Positions 33,865 through 42,187 of a stretch of 64,000 bases of DNA are shown piece by piece; position 1 is the first letter of the stretch; each line of letters opens with the position of its first letter. Made by a program: the position numbers and the translations under genes. The notes under the pieces were generated by a model. That model made no database searches. It saw only the letters and a program-made list of their open reading frames with translations, and was not told the DNA's origin. Source of the DNA: Streptomyces sp. SAI-135 (lineage in GTDB: Bacteria; Actinomycetota; Actinomycetes; Streptomycetales; Streptomycetaceae). The stretch spans positions 2,356,001 through 2,420,000 of the forward strand of contig NZ_JARXYP010000002.1 of the NCBI RefSeq assembly GCF_029893805.1. Reading direction: 5' to 3'.

Positions 33865-34961
33865 TACAGCCGGACTTCGCTCGCCCCGGCCTCCCGCGCG
33901 CGGGCCACGTCCGCGGCGAGCGTGCCCGGGCTGCCGCCCATGCCCGAGACGACGGGGAAGTTGGCGGCGACGACCGCGCCCTCGCGGATCCCGGCGAAGG
34001 GCGTGAGCAGGTCCGGGCCGCCCGCGCAGGGCACGACGACACCGTCCGCGACGGACAGGATGTGCTCGGGATCGACGCCCGGGTTGGCGCCGACGTGGTA
34101 CGTCACGGGGTCGGCGTGCAGCAGGATCTGGAAGCCCTCGGGCGCTGCCGAGCGAACGGCCCGGACCGCGCTCTCCTGGAGCGTGCGGGCGGTCTCGTCG
34201 CGCCACGCGCGCGTGGCCGCCGCCCGCTCGGAGCCCAGCAGCTTCTCGACCCCGGCCCAGCCCCCGTCGTCCGGCGCCCCCTGCCACAGCGGCTCCAGGG
34301 CGGCGCGTACGGCGGCGGCGAGCGCGTCGGCGTCCAGCCCCTGTTCGCCGTACCCCTCGCGGCACGTCCCGCAGAAGCAGAGCGCCATGAGGTACGTCCC
34401 GGCGTCGCCGAGCGGCACCCCGCCGGTCTTGTCGTGGGCGTGCAGGTGCTGGAGGCCGTACCAGCCGAGGGACTCCAGTTCGGTGCCGGCCGCACCCGGG
34501 CGCACGGCCGCCTCCACGGCGAGGTCGACGAGGTACGCGCGCGTGGCGGGCTGTGCGATGCACGGGGCCCAGGGGTAGCGGTCGCCGTAGGCGTTGACGA
34601 CACAGGTGTCCGGATGCTCGGCGCCCAGGCGGGAGTTGTGCGCGAGGACGACCCAGGTGTGCACCTCCAGACCGGCCCCGGCGAGCTCGGCGCAGGCCTC
34701 TCCGAAGGCGTCGCCCGGCGCCCAGTCGCCGGCCGCGTACGGGCGCAGGTCACGCCCTTCCCAGCGCGAGTCCGTCGGGTACAGGACGGCCGCGTGCTCG
34801 GCGGTGACGATGCGGTGACGCGGGTGACGGGGGGTCAGCGCGCGCGTGGAGTGGTAGGCGGAGGCGAGGGTCGCCTGCCGCACACCGAGGCCGGCGATCC
34901 GGGCCGCGGCCTCCGGGTCCCCGTTGACGTCCCAGGGGTAGACGAACGTCGACGCCTTCAC
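33801..34961 (-). CDS. Unknown protein, TIM-barrel glycosidase-like, coupled to kdgD
   Basis: 386 residues from a GTG that overlaps the KdgD stop (GTGA, 34958-34961). Not recognised as a named family. The N-terminus STFVYPWDVNGDPEAAARIA and repeated strand-helix pattern fit a TIM barrel. SLGWYGLQHLHAHDKTGG followed by LMALCFCGTCREGYGEQGLD resembles the strand-then-CxCxxC insertion common in putative GH42-like glycosidases. There is no signal peptide. A role in uronate or uronide metabolism is suggested only by coupling to kdgD. The C-terminal 64 bases overlap the MFS gene on the other strand. Confidence 0.7.
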   Translation of the reverse strand: MKASTFVYPWDVNGDPEAAARIAGLGVRQATLASAYHSTRALTPRHPRHRIVTAEHAAVLYPTDSRWEGRDLRPYAAGDWAPGDAFGEACAELAGAGLEVHTWVVLAHNSRLGAEHPDTCVVNAYGDRYPWAPCIAQPATRAYLVDLAVEAAVRPGAAGTELESLGWYGLQHLHAHDKTGGVPLGDAGTYLMALCFCGTCREGYGEQGLDADALAAAVRAALEPLWQGAPDDGGWAGVEKLLGSERAAATRAWRDETARTLQESAVRAVRSAAPEGFQILLHADPVTYHVGANPGVDPEHILSVADGVVVPCAGGPDLLTPFAGIREGAVVAANFPVVSGMGGSPGTLAADVARAREAGASEVRLYHAGLASDGDLDAIREALAGL

Positions 34962-35902
34962 TGTGCCTCCTCCAGGAGCGCGTACCCGCGCTCGATGATC
35001 TGCGCGAGCTGCTTCACATGGTCCTCGTCCGGCTCGTGCAGCGGCGGGCGGACCTCCCCCACGTCGAGGCCGCGCATCCGGACGCCGGCCTTGACGAGGG
35101 AGACCGCGTACCCGCGGCCCCGCGCGCGCAGTTCGACGAAGGGACGGTAGAAGCCGTCGAGCAGCCGGTCGGCCGTGGCCCGGTCGCCGTCGACGAGGGC
35201 CCGGTGGAAGGCGAGGGCGATCTCGGGGGCGAAGCAGAAGACGGCGGAGGAGTAGAGGGGGACGCCGATGGCCTGGCAGGCGAGCTGGGTCTGCTCGGCG
35301 GTCGGCAGCCCGTTGAAGTAGAGGAAGTCGCCGGGCGCCTCGGTGCGGACGGCGCTGACGGTCCGCTGCATCAGATCGAGGTCGCCGAGCCCGTCCTTGA
35401 GCCCGATGATCCCCTCGGTGCGGGCCAGCTGGACGACGGTTTCCGGGGTGAAGACGGCGTTGTCGCGCTGGTAGACGATCACCGGCAGCGCGGTCGCGGC
35501 GGCCACCTCGCGGTAGTGCCGCAGCAGCCCCTCCTGCCCGGCGACGACGAGGTACGGCGGCATGGCGAGCAGGCCGTCGGCGCCGGCCGCCTCGGCGAGC
35601 CGGGCGTACCGGACGGCGAGCGCGGTGCCGTATCCGGCGCCCGCGACCACCGGCACGCGCCCCGCCGTCTCCTCGACGGCCGCCCGGACACACCGCTCGA
35701 ACTCCTCGGGCGTGAGCGCGTGGAACTCCCCGGTGCCGCAGCAGGCGAACACGGCCGCGGCCCCCGCGTCCACGCCTCGGCGTACGTGCGCGCGGTACAC
35801 GGCGAGGTCGGGGGATCCGTCGGGGCCGTAGGCGGTGACGGGGAAGAACAGCGGCCCGCTGGGGATGCCGAGTCGGTGGGCGAGGTCGGCGGACGGCGTC
35901 AC
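34958..35902 (-). CDS. kdgD: 5-dehydro-4-deoxyglucarate dehydratase
   Basis: 314 residues, DapA-superfamily TIM barrel. The N-terminus GPLFFPVTAYGPDGSPDLAVY is characteristic of KdgD. The Schiff-base lysine is in GIIGLKDGLGD (about residue 183), the barrel Thr/Gly motif in FACCGTGEFHAL (about 58) and the Tyr in VIVYQRDNAVF (about 155). It removes water and CO2 from 5-keto-4-deoxyglucarate to give alpha-ketoglutarate semialdehyde, a step in glucarate/galactarate breakdown. It is divergent from uronate dehydrogenase, which makes the lactone of galactarate or glucarate from the uronate, so the two act in one pathway. The alternative of another pyruvate-type aldolase is unlikely. Confidence 0.93.
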   Translation of the reverse strand: MTPSADLAHRLGIPSGPLFFPVTAYGPDGSPDLAVYRAHVRRGVDAGAAAVFACCGTGEFHALTPEEFERCVRAAVEETAGRVPVVAGAGYGTALAVRYARLAEAAGADGLLAMPPYLVVAGQEGLLRHYREVAAATALPVIVYQRDNAVFTPETVVQLARTEGIIGLKDGLGDLDLMQRTVSAVRTEAPGDFLYFNGLPTAEQTQLACQAIGVPLYSSAVFCFAPEIALAFHRALVDGDRATADRLLDGFYRPFVELRARGRGYAVSLVKAGVRMRGLDVGEVRPPLHEPDEDHVKQLAQIIERGYALLEEAQ

Positions 35903-36053
35903 AGGCTCTCCCTAGAGTGGCATGCAGAATACTGATCAGAGTTTATGTTTATGAACTCGTATCGCGCCACCCTTGACGAAGTCACGACACGATCCCTAAC
36001 TTGTCCACGAATGTGAATACCGTACTCATGAGGCCGTTCAAGGAGACCCGCGA
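35903..36053. promoter_or_regulatory. Divergent regulatory region between kdgD and uronate dehydrogenase
   Basis: 151 bases, distinctly A/T-rich for this genome. It holds an inverted repeat GAGTT (35939-35943) / AACTC (35954-35958) enclosing two TTATG direct repeats (35943-35947 and 35949-35953). The DeoR regulator encoded at 37170 is the best local candidate for binding here. Confidence 0.5.
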
Positions 36054-36863
36054 ATGCCCGCTCCCCGTACCGTTCTGCTCACCGGTGCCGCCGGCGGGCT
36101 CGGCACCCTGATGCGGGATCTGCTCCCGGCCTACGGCTACGAGCTGCGCCTGCTCGATCTGCGGCCCGTCGAGGGCGAGCCGGACGCGATCGTCGCCGAC
36201 CTCGCCGACAAGGACGCGCTGCGCGAGGCCGTACGGGGCGTCGACGCGATCATCCACCTCGCGGGCATCTCCCTGGAAGCCCCCTTCGAGAAGATCCTCA
36301 AGGCGAACATCGAGGGCACCTACAACCTGTACGAGGCAGCGCAGGCGGAGGGTGTCGGACGGATCGTCTTCGCCTCCTCCAACCACGCAGTCGGCTACAC
36401 CCCGCGGCCGCGGGACGGCGACCCGCTCATCCCGATCGACACCCCGCGCCGCCCGGACACCTTCTACGGCCTGTCCAAGTCCTTCGGCGAGGACCTCGCC
36501 CAGCTCTACTGGGACAGGCACGGCCTGGAGACCGTCTCCGTCCGCATCGGATCCTGCTTCGCCGAGCCGACCAGCGTGCGGATGCTCTCGGTGTGGATGA
36601 GCCCGGCCGACGGCGCCCGCCTCTTCCACGCGGCCCTGACCGCCGAGCAGGTCGGCCACACCGTGGTCTACGGCTCCTCCGCCAACACCCGCCTGTGGTG
36701 GGACCTGACCACCGCGCGGGCGCTCGGCTACGACCCGCAGGACGACTCCGAGCCCTACGCGGACAAGCTCATCGCCGAGCAGGGCGAACTCCAGGACGAC
36801 AACGAGGGCCACGCCTACCTGGGCGGCCAGTTCGCGACGGACCCGCCGATCTGGCCGTACTGA
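36054..36863 (+). CDS. udh: Uronate dehydrogenase (NAD-dependent)
   Basis: 269 residues, a short SDR of the extended NAD-dependent epimerase group. The cofactor motif is T-G-A-A-G-G-L-G (residues 10-17), then the catalytic Ser in FASSNHAVGYTPR (about 108-109) and the pair Y138-x-x-x-K142 in TFYGLSK. The sequence NHAVGYTPR and the ending FATDPPIWPY are close to bacterial uronate dehydrogenases. It oxidises D-galacturonate or D-glucuronate to the aldarolactone. Galacturonate from pectin is the likely natural substrate. It is divergent from kdgD. A hairpin follows the gene (36882). Confidence 0.92.
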   Translation: MPAPRTVLLTGAAGGLGTLMRDLLPAYGYELRLLDLRPVEGEPDAIVADLADKDALREAVRGVDAIIHLAGISLEAPFEKILKANIEGTYNLYEAAQAEGVGRIVFASSNHAVGYTPRPRDGDPLIPIDTPRRPDTFYGLSKSFGEDLAQLYWDRHGLETVSVRIGSCFAEPTSVRMLSVWMSPADGARLFHAALTAEQVGHTVVYGSSANTRLWWDLTTARALGYDPQDDSEPYADKLIAEQGELQDDNEGHAYLGGQFATDPPIWPY

Positions 36864-36881
36864 ATCCTCGTCGCAAGGGTG

Positions 36882-36906
36882 GGCGGGCACCGAACGGGCC
36901 CGCCCG
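36882..36906. terminator. Terminator hairpin after uronate dehydrogenase
   Basis: GGGCGGGC (36882-36889) / GCCCGCCC (36899-36906), a perfect 8-base stem with a 9-base loop, 18 bases after the stop. Confidence 0.6.
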
Positions 36907-36960
36907 CAGCCATTCCGGGCACGAGAAGCAGCCTGGGGGCAGGCGCGAAGCGCCACCCCC

Positions 36961-36981
36961 CAGGGGCGCGGGGAACTGCGC
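36961..36981 (+). repeat. Streptomyces interspersed palindrome, copy D
   Basis: The core AGGGGCGCGGGGAACTGCGC followed by GACCAGCCACAACGC, the longest well-conserved form in this window. Confidence 0.75.
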
Positions 36982-37169
36982 GACCAGCCACAACGCACTC
37001 GCAGCCGCCGTACGACCGCACCACCCGAGTTCATGGGCCCAGCCCGCCCGAACGGGCACACGCGGTCACTACTGCCCCCGCAACAGACCTGGTCACCGAC
37101 TCGCACCCGCTGTAGAACTTCCTGCAACGGCCCGAACGGGCAGCGCACGACAGGAAGGCGGGTGACCGA

Positions 37170-37937
37170 ATGACCAGAACCGCGGAAGAACGCCAGCGGG
37201 AGATCGTTCGTGCCGCCCGCACCACAGGCGCCGTGGACGTCAACACCCTGGCCGCACAACTCGGCGTCGCCAAGGAGACGGTGCGCAGAGACCTCCGCGC
37301 CCTGGAGGACCACGGCCTGGTCCGCCGTACGCACGGCGGCGCCTACCCCGTGGAGAGCGCCGGGTTCGAGACCACGCTCGCCTTCCGCGCCACCAGCCAC
37401 GTGCCCGAGAAGCGCAGGGTCGCGGCCGCCGCGGCCGAGCTGCTCGGGGACGCCGAGACGGTCTTCGTCGACGAGGGCTTCACCCCGCAGCTCATCGCCG
37501 AGGCCCTGCCCAGGGACCGGCCGCTGACCGTGGTCACCGCGTCCCTCCCGGTCGCCGGCGCCCTCGCCGAGGCCGACAACACCTCCGTCCTGCTGCTCGG
37601 CGGCCGGGTCCGCCCCGGCACCCTGGCGACCGTCGACCACTGGACGACCAGGATGCTGGCCGGATTCGTCCTCGACCTCGCCTACATCGGGGCCAACGGC
37701 ATCTCCCGCGAACACGGCCTCACCACCCCCGATCCGGCCGTCAGCGAGGTCAAGGCGCAGGCGATCCGGGCGGCTCGCCGGACGGTGTTCGCCGGTGTGC
37801 ACACCAAGTTCGGCGCGGTCAGCTTCTGCCGCTTCGCGGAGATCGGCGCGCTGGAGGCGATCGTGACGAGCACGCTGCTGCCCTCCTCGGAGGCGCACCG
37901 GTACTCCCTGCTGGGCCCGCAGGTCATCAGGGCCTGA
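37170..37937 (+). CDS. DeoR family transcriptional regulator
   Basis: 255 residues. An N-terminal HTH (residues 5-60, with LAAQLGVAKETVRRDLRALEDHGL, the DeoR signature) and a C-terminal sugar-phosphate sensor domain (about 75-235) with DEGFTPQLIAEAL, VTASLPVAGAL and the GANGIS loop that binds phosphosugars. Located between the uronate genes and the polyol transporter, it probably regulates one or both. A sugar phosphate is the expected effector. Confidence 0.9.
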   Translation: MTRTAEERQREIVRAARTTGAVDVNTLAAQLGVAKETVRRDLRALEDHGLVRRTHGGAYPVESAGFETTLAFRATSHVPEKRRVAAAAAELLGDAETVFVDEGFTPQLIAEALPRDRPLTVVTASLPVAGALAEADNTSVLLLGGRVRPGTLATVDHWTTRMLAGFVLDLAYIGANGISREHGLTTPDPAVSEVKAQAIRAARRTVFAGVHTKFGAVSFCRFAEIGALEAIVTSTLLPSSEAHRYSLLGPQVIRA

Positions 37938-38013
37938 ATCTCGAACCGACACCTCCACGGGCCACCGACGACCAGCGGTGCCCCTTGTATCCCCCTATGT
38001 CCAGGAGCGATCC

Positions 38014-39387
38014 ATGCGAACCCAGAGCCGACGACGGCCACCGCGAGCCACGCTCGCCATGGCCGTCGCAGGGACGCTGCTCGCCCCGCTGCTGTCCGGC
38101 TGCTGGGTCGGCGCGGGCGGGGCGGGGTCGGGCGGTGACGCCATCAACGTCCTGATGGTCAACAACCCCCAGATGACCGAGCTGCAGAAGCTGACCCGGG
38201 CCCACTTCACCAAGGAGACCGGGATCAAGGTCAACTTCACCGTCCTGCCCGAGAACGACGTCCGCGACAAGATCAGCCAGGACTTCGCCAACCAGGCCGG
38301 CCAGTACGACGTGGCGACCCTGTCCAACTACGAGATCCCGATCTACGCCCGCAACGGCTGGCTGCACGAGATGGACTCGTACGTGGCCAAGGACCCCTCG
38401 TACGACGAGAAGGACGTCCTGGCTCCGATGCGCCAGTCGCTGACCGGCGACGACGGCAAGCTCTACGGCCAGCCCTTCTACGGCGAGTCGTCCTTCCTGA
38501 TGTACCGCAAGGACGTCTTCGAGCAGAAGGGCCTGACGATGCCGGCCCGTCCCACCTGGCAGCAGGTGGCGGACCTGGCGGCGAAGGCCGACGGGGCCGA
38601 GCCCGGCATGAAGGGCATCTGCCTGCGCGGCCTGCCGGGCTGGGGCGAGGTCATGGCACCCCTGACCACGGTCGTGAACACCTTCGGCGGCACCTGGTTC
38701 GACAAGAGCTGGAAGGCCCGGCTCGACTCGCCCGCCTTCGAGCAGGCCACGAAGTTCTACGTCGACCTCGTGCGCGAGCACGGTGAGTCCGGCGCCGCCC
38801 AGTCCGGCTTCGCCGAGTGCCTCAACAACATGACCCAGGGCAAGGTCGCCATGTGGTACGACGCCACCTCGGCGGCCGGTTCCCTGGAGGCGAAGGGCTC
38901 CCCGGTCAAGGGCAAGGTGGGCTACGCCCCCGCCCCCGTGGAGAAGACGGAGTCCTCCGGCTGGCTCTACACCTGGGCCTGGGGCATCCAGGACGCCTCC
39001 CGCAATCCGGACAAGGCCTGGAAGTTCGTCTCCTGGGCCTCCAGCAAGCAGTACGAGCAGCTGGTGGGCGACCGGATCGGCTGGTCCAACGTCCCGGCCG
39101 GCAAGCGGGCTTCGACGTACACCAATCCGGCCTACGTCAAGGAGGCCGCCGCCTTCCAGGAGATGACCAAGCAGGCCATCGAGCAGGCCCGGCCGAACGA
39201 CCCGGGTGTGCAGCCGCGCCCCGCGCCCGGCATCCAGTTCGTCGGCATCCCCGAGTTCACCGACCTCGGCACCAGGGTCTCCCAGGAGATCAGCGCGGCC
39301 ATCGCCGGACGCCAGTCCGTCGAGTCGGCCCTGAAGAAGTCCCAGCAGATCGCCGAGAAGATCGCCGAGGAGTACGAGGGACGATGA
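38014..39387 (+). CDS. Extracellular solute-binding lipoprotein of polyol/sugar ABC transporter
   Basis: 457 residues. The ATG at 38014 follows the SD CAGGAGCG. A lipoprotein signal with lipobox LLSGCW (Cys about 29) precedes a family 1 solute-binding domain (AINVLMVNNPQMTELQKLTR to the C-terminus). The pattern and the following permease pair plus alcohol dehydrogenase resemble SmoE/MtlE-type polyol (sorbitol, mannitol) importers. It catches the ligand outside the membrane. The next gene starts within its stop codon (ATGA, 39384). Confidence 0.9.
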   Translation: MRTQSRRRPPRATLAMAVAGTLLAPLLSGCWVGAGGAGSGGDAINVLMVNNPQMTELQKLTRAHFTKETGIKVNFTVLPENDVRDKISQDFANQAGQYDVATLSNYEIPIYARNGWLHEMDSYVAKDPSYDEKDVLAPMRQSLTGDDGKLYGQPFYGESSFLMYRKDVFEQKGLTMPARPTWQQVADLAAKADGAEPGMKGICLRGLPGWGEVMAPLTTVVNTFGGTWFDKSWKARLDSPAFEQATKFYVDLVREHGESGAAQSGFAECLNNMTQGKVAMWYDATSAAGSLEAKGSPVKGKVGYAPAPVEKTESSGWLYTWAWGIQDASRNPDKAWKFVSWASSKQYEQLVGDRIGWSNVPAGKRASTYTNPAYVKEAAAFQEMTKQAIEQARPNDPGVQPRPAPGIQFVGIPEFTDLGTRVSQEISAAIAGRQSVESALKKSQQIAEKIAEEYEGR

Positions 39388-40322
39388 CCGCCACGACCAT
39401 GGCCCCACCGGCCACCACCCCCGTGAGCACCGCGCGCCGGCCCTCGAACCGGCTGCGCGCCTGGGCCACCCGCGCCCCGCTGCTCCCCGCCCTGATCTTC
39501 ATGATCGTGGTCACCCAGCTGCCCTTCGTGGCCACGGTGGTGATCTCGTTCTTCGACTGGAACTCCCTCTATCCCAAGGCCCGCCACTTCACCGGCGTCG
39601 ACAACTACCGGGAGGTCCTCACCGACGCGGACCTGCGCCACTCGGTGTGGACGACGATCCTGCTGACGGTGACCGTCGTCCTGGTCAGCCTGGTCCTCGG
39701 ACTGCTCCTGGCCCTGCTCCTCGACCGCCGTTTCAAGGGCCGGGGCGTGGTCCGCACCCTGCTGATCGCCCCCTTCCTGGTGGTCCCGGTGGCCGCCGCA
39801 CTGCTCTGGAAGCATGTGCTCTACAACCCTGAATACGGCCTGTTCAATGGGCTGTTGCACTATGTGGGCGGCCCACAGCCGGACTGGATATCCAACACCC
39901 CGCTGCTCGCGGTCGAGGCGTCCCTCGTCTGGCAGTGGACCCCGTTCATGATGCTCATCCTGCTGGCCGGCCTCCAGAGCCGCGACCAGCAGCAGATGGA
40001 GGCCGCGCGGGTGGACGGCGCGAGCGGCTGGCAGATCTTCCGGTACCTGACCCTCCCGCACCTGCGCCGCTATCTGGAACTCGGCGCCCTGCTGGGCTCG
40101 ATCTACATCGTCCAGAACTTCGACGCGGTCTTCACGATCACCTCCGGCGGCCTCGGGACCGCCAACCTGCCCTACACCGTCTACCAGAGCTTCTACCAGG
40201 CCCACGAGAACGGCCTCGCCTCGGCCGCCGGCGTCCTGGTCGTCATCGGCTCGATCATCATCGCGACCTTCGCCCTGCGCGTGGTGTCGTCCCTGTTCCG
40301 TGAGGAGGCCGGCCGCGCATGA
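39384..40322 (+). CDS. Polyol/sugar ABC transporter permease (MalF-like)
   Basis: 312 residues, six membrane spans. The EAA loop is MEAARVDGASGWQIFRYLTLPHLRRYL (about 210-235). TVYQSFYQAHENGLASAAGVL near the C-terminus resembles SmoF/MtlF. It overlaps both neighbours by ATGA, so binding protein, two permeases and dehydrogenase are one tightly coupled operon. No ATPase is encoded. Confidence 0.92.
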   Translation: MTATTMAPPATTPVSTARRPSNRLRAWATRAPLLPALIFMIVVTQLPFVATVVISFFDWNSLYPKARHFTGVDNYREVLTDADLRHSVWTTILLTVTVVLVSLVLGLLLALLLDRRFKGRGVVRTLLIAPFLVVPVAAALLWKHVLYNPEYGLFNGLLHYVGGPQPDWISNTPLLAVEASLVWQWTPFMMLILLAGLQSRDQQQMEAARVDGASGWQIFRYLTLPHLRRYLELGALLGSIYIVQNFDAVFTITSGGLGTANLPYTVYQSFYQAHENGLASAAGVLVVIGSIIIATFALRVVSSLFREEAGRA

Positions 40323-41158
40323 GCAGCACCATCGCCGTGAAACGCAAGGGACTCGGTCTGGGCCTGGTGGCCTGGCTGGTGGGGATCGTCTTCTTCCTGC
40401 CGATCGCCTGGATGGCCCTGACGTCGTTCCACTCGGAGTCGGACGCGGCCACCAACCCGCCCTCCTTCGGCGCCGCCCTCACCCTGGACGGCTACCGCGA
40501 GTTCTTCGGCACGGGCGGCGGCGCGAGCCCCTGGCCCGCGCTGATCAACTCGACCGTCGCCTCGCTGGCCTCCACCCTCTTCGTCCTGCTCCTGGCCCTC
40601 CCGGCGGCGTACGCGCTGTCCATACGGCCGGTCAAGAAGTGGACGGACGTCCTGTTCTTCTTCCTGTCCACGAAGATGCTGCCGGTGGTGGCGGGCCTGC
40701 TGCCCATCTACCTGTTCGCGAAGAACACGGACATGCTCGACAACATCTGGCTGCTGGTCATCCTCTACACCTCGATGAACCTGCCGATCGCGGTCTGGAT
40801 GATGCAGTCCTTCCTCGCCGAGGTCCCGGTCGCGGTCATCGAGGCGGCGAGGGTGGACGGCGCGAGGCTCCCGACGATCCTCGCGCGCGTGGTCGCCCCC
40901 ATCGCCCTGCCGGGCATCGCGGCCACGGCCCTGATCTGCTTCATCTTCAGCTGGAACGAACTGCTCTTCGCGCGGGTGCTCACCGGCGTGGTCGCCGAGA
41001 CCGCCCCCGTCTTCCTGACCGGCTTCATCACCAGCCAGGGCCTGTTCCTGGCGAAGGTGTGCGCCGCGTCGCTCGTCATCTCCCTGCCGGTGCTCGCCGC
41101 GGGGTTCGCCGCCCAGGACAAACTGGTCCAGGGCCTGTCGCTGGGAGCCGTGAAATGA
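40319..41158 (+). CDS. Polyol/sugar ABC transporter permease (MalG-like)
   Basis: 279 residues, six membrane spans, EAA loop VIEAARVDGARLPTILARVVAPIALPGI (about 180-205). FFLSTKMLPVVAGLLPIYLF and TALICFIFSWNELLFARVL are typical of SmoG/MtlG permeases. The stop overlaps the dehydrogenase start (ATGA at 41155-41158). It completes the membrane channel with the previous gene. Confidence 0.92.
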   Translation: MSSTIAVKRKGLGLGLVAWLVGIVFFLPIAWMALTSFHSESDAATNPPSFGAALTLDGYREFFGTGGGASPWPALINSTVASLASTLFVLLLALPAAYALSIRPVKKWTDVLFFFLSTKMLPVVAGLLPIYLFAKNTDMLDNIWLLVILYTSMNLPIAVWMMQSFLAEVPVAVIEAARVDGARLPTILARVVAPIALPGIAATALICFIFSWNELLFARVLTGVVAETAPVFLTGFITSQGLFLAKVCAASLVISLPVLAAGFAAQDKLVQGLSLGAVK

Positions 41159-42144
41159 AGGCCGCCGTCATCGAGTCCGTGGGCCGTGCCGTCGTCGCCG
41201 AGGTCCCCGACCCGACGCCAGGGCCGCGCGAGGTCGTCGTCGAGGTCGCCGCGTGCGGCCTGTGCGGCACCGACCTGCACATCCTCCAGGGCGAGTTCGC
41301 CCCCAAGCTGCCGATCGTGCCGGGCCACGAGTTCGCGGGCGAGGTGGTCGGGGTCGGCACCCAGGTCACCGAGCTCGCGGTCGGCGACCGGGTGGCGGTG
41401 GACCCGTCCCTGTACTGCCACGAGTGCCGGTACTGCCGTACGGGCCACAACAACCTCTGCGAGCGCTGGGCCGCGATCGGCGTGACCACGGCGGGGGGCG
41501 CGGCGCAGTTCGCCGTCGCGCCGGTCGCCAACTGCGTACGGCTGCCCGAGCACATCCGTACCCAGGACGCGGCGCTGGTGGAGCCGCTGTCCTGCGCGGT
41601 CCGGGGTTACGACGTCCTGCGGTCCCGGCTGGGCGCCCATGTGCTGATCTACGGCTCGGGGACCATGGGCCTGATGATGCTGGAGCTGGCCAAGCGGACC
41701 GGCGCGGCGAGCGTGGACGTGGTGGACGTGAACCCGGCCCGCCTGGAGACCGCCCGCAAGCTCGGCGTCTCGGCCTCGGCCGGGAACGCGGACGAGCTGG
41801 ACCGACCGCAGGGCTGGGACCTGGTCATCGACGCGACGGGCAACGCGGCGGCGATCCAGGACGGCCTGGACCGGGTGGCCAAGGCCGGCACGTTCCTCCA
41901 GTTCGGCGTGGCCGACTACGCGACGCGGGTGACGATCGACCCGTACCGCATCTACAACCAGGAGATCACCATCACCGGCTCCATGGCGGTCCTGCACAGC
42001 TTCGAACGCGCGGCGGAGCTGTTCGCGACCGGGGTCCTGGACCCCGACGTCTTCATCAGCGACCGGCTGCCGCTGGACCGCTACCCCGAGGCGCTGGACC
42101 AGTTCGCGTCAGGGGTGGGCCGCAAGATCGTGGTGGTGCCGTAG
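41155..42144 (+). CDS. Zinc-dependent alcohol/polyol dehydrogenase (MDR family)
   Basis: 329 residues. Catalytic zinc ligands are visible: Cys in ACGLCGTDLH (about 38), His-Glu in PGHEFAG (about 60) and the later Glu in ALVEPLSCA. The structural zinc cluster CHECRYCRTGHNNLC (about 88-102) has four cysteines. The NAD motif is IYGSGTMGLMMLELAKR (about 165). It oxidises a polyol such as sorbitol, xylitol or arabitol taken up by the coupled transporter to the ketose; the exact substrate is not readable. Cytoplasmic, last gene of the operon. Confidence 0.9.
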   Translation: MKAAVIESVGRAVVAEVPDPTPGPREVVVEVAACGLCGTDLHILQGEFAPKLPIVPGHEFAGEVVGVGTQVTELAVGDRVAVDPSLYCHECRYCRTGHNNLCERWAAIGVTTAGGAAQFAVAPVANCVRLPEHIRTQDAALVEPLSCAVRGYDVLRSRLGAHVLIYGSGTMGLMMLELAKRTGAASVDVVDVNPARLETARKLGVSASAGNADELDRPQGWDLVIDATGNAAAIQDGLDRVAKAGTFLQFGVADYATRVTIDPYRIYNQEITITGSMAVLHSFERAAELFATGVLDPDVFISDRLPLDRYPEALDQFASGVGRKIVVVP

Positions 42145-42187
42145 AAGATTAAGGGAACGGTAAAGCGCGCTCGCTCGTTCACCGGGC

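Larger units (their letters stand above)
36864..37169. other. Intergenic region between uronate dehydrogenase and DeoR genes
   Basis: 306 bases. It holds the terminator at 36882 and interspersed palindrome copy D at 36961. The remaining segment (37030-37150) should contain the promoter of the deoR gene; no clear hexamers are visible. Confidence 0.5.
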
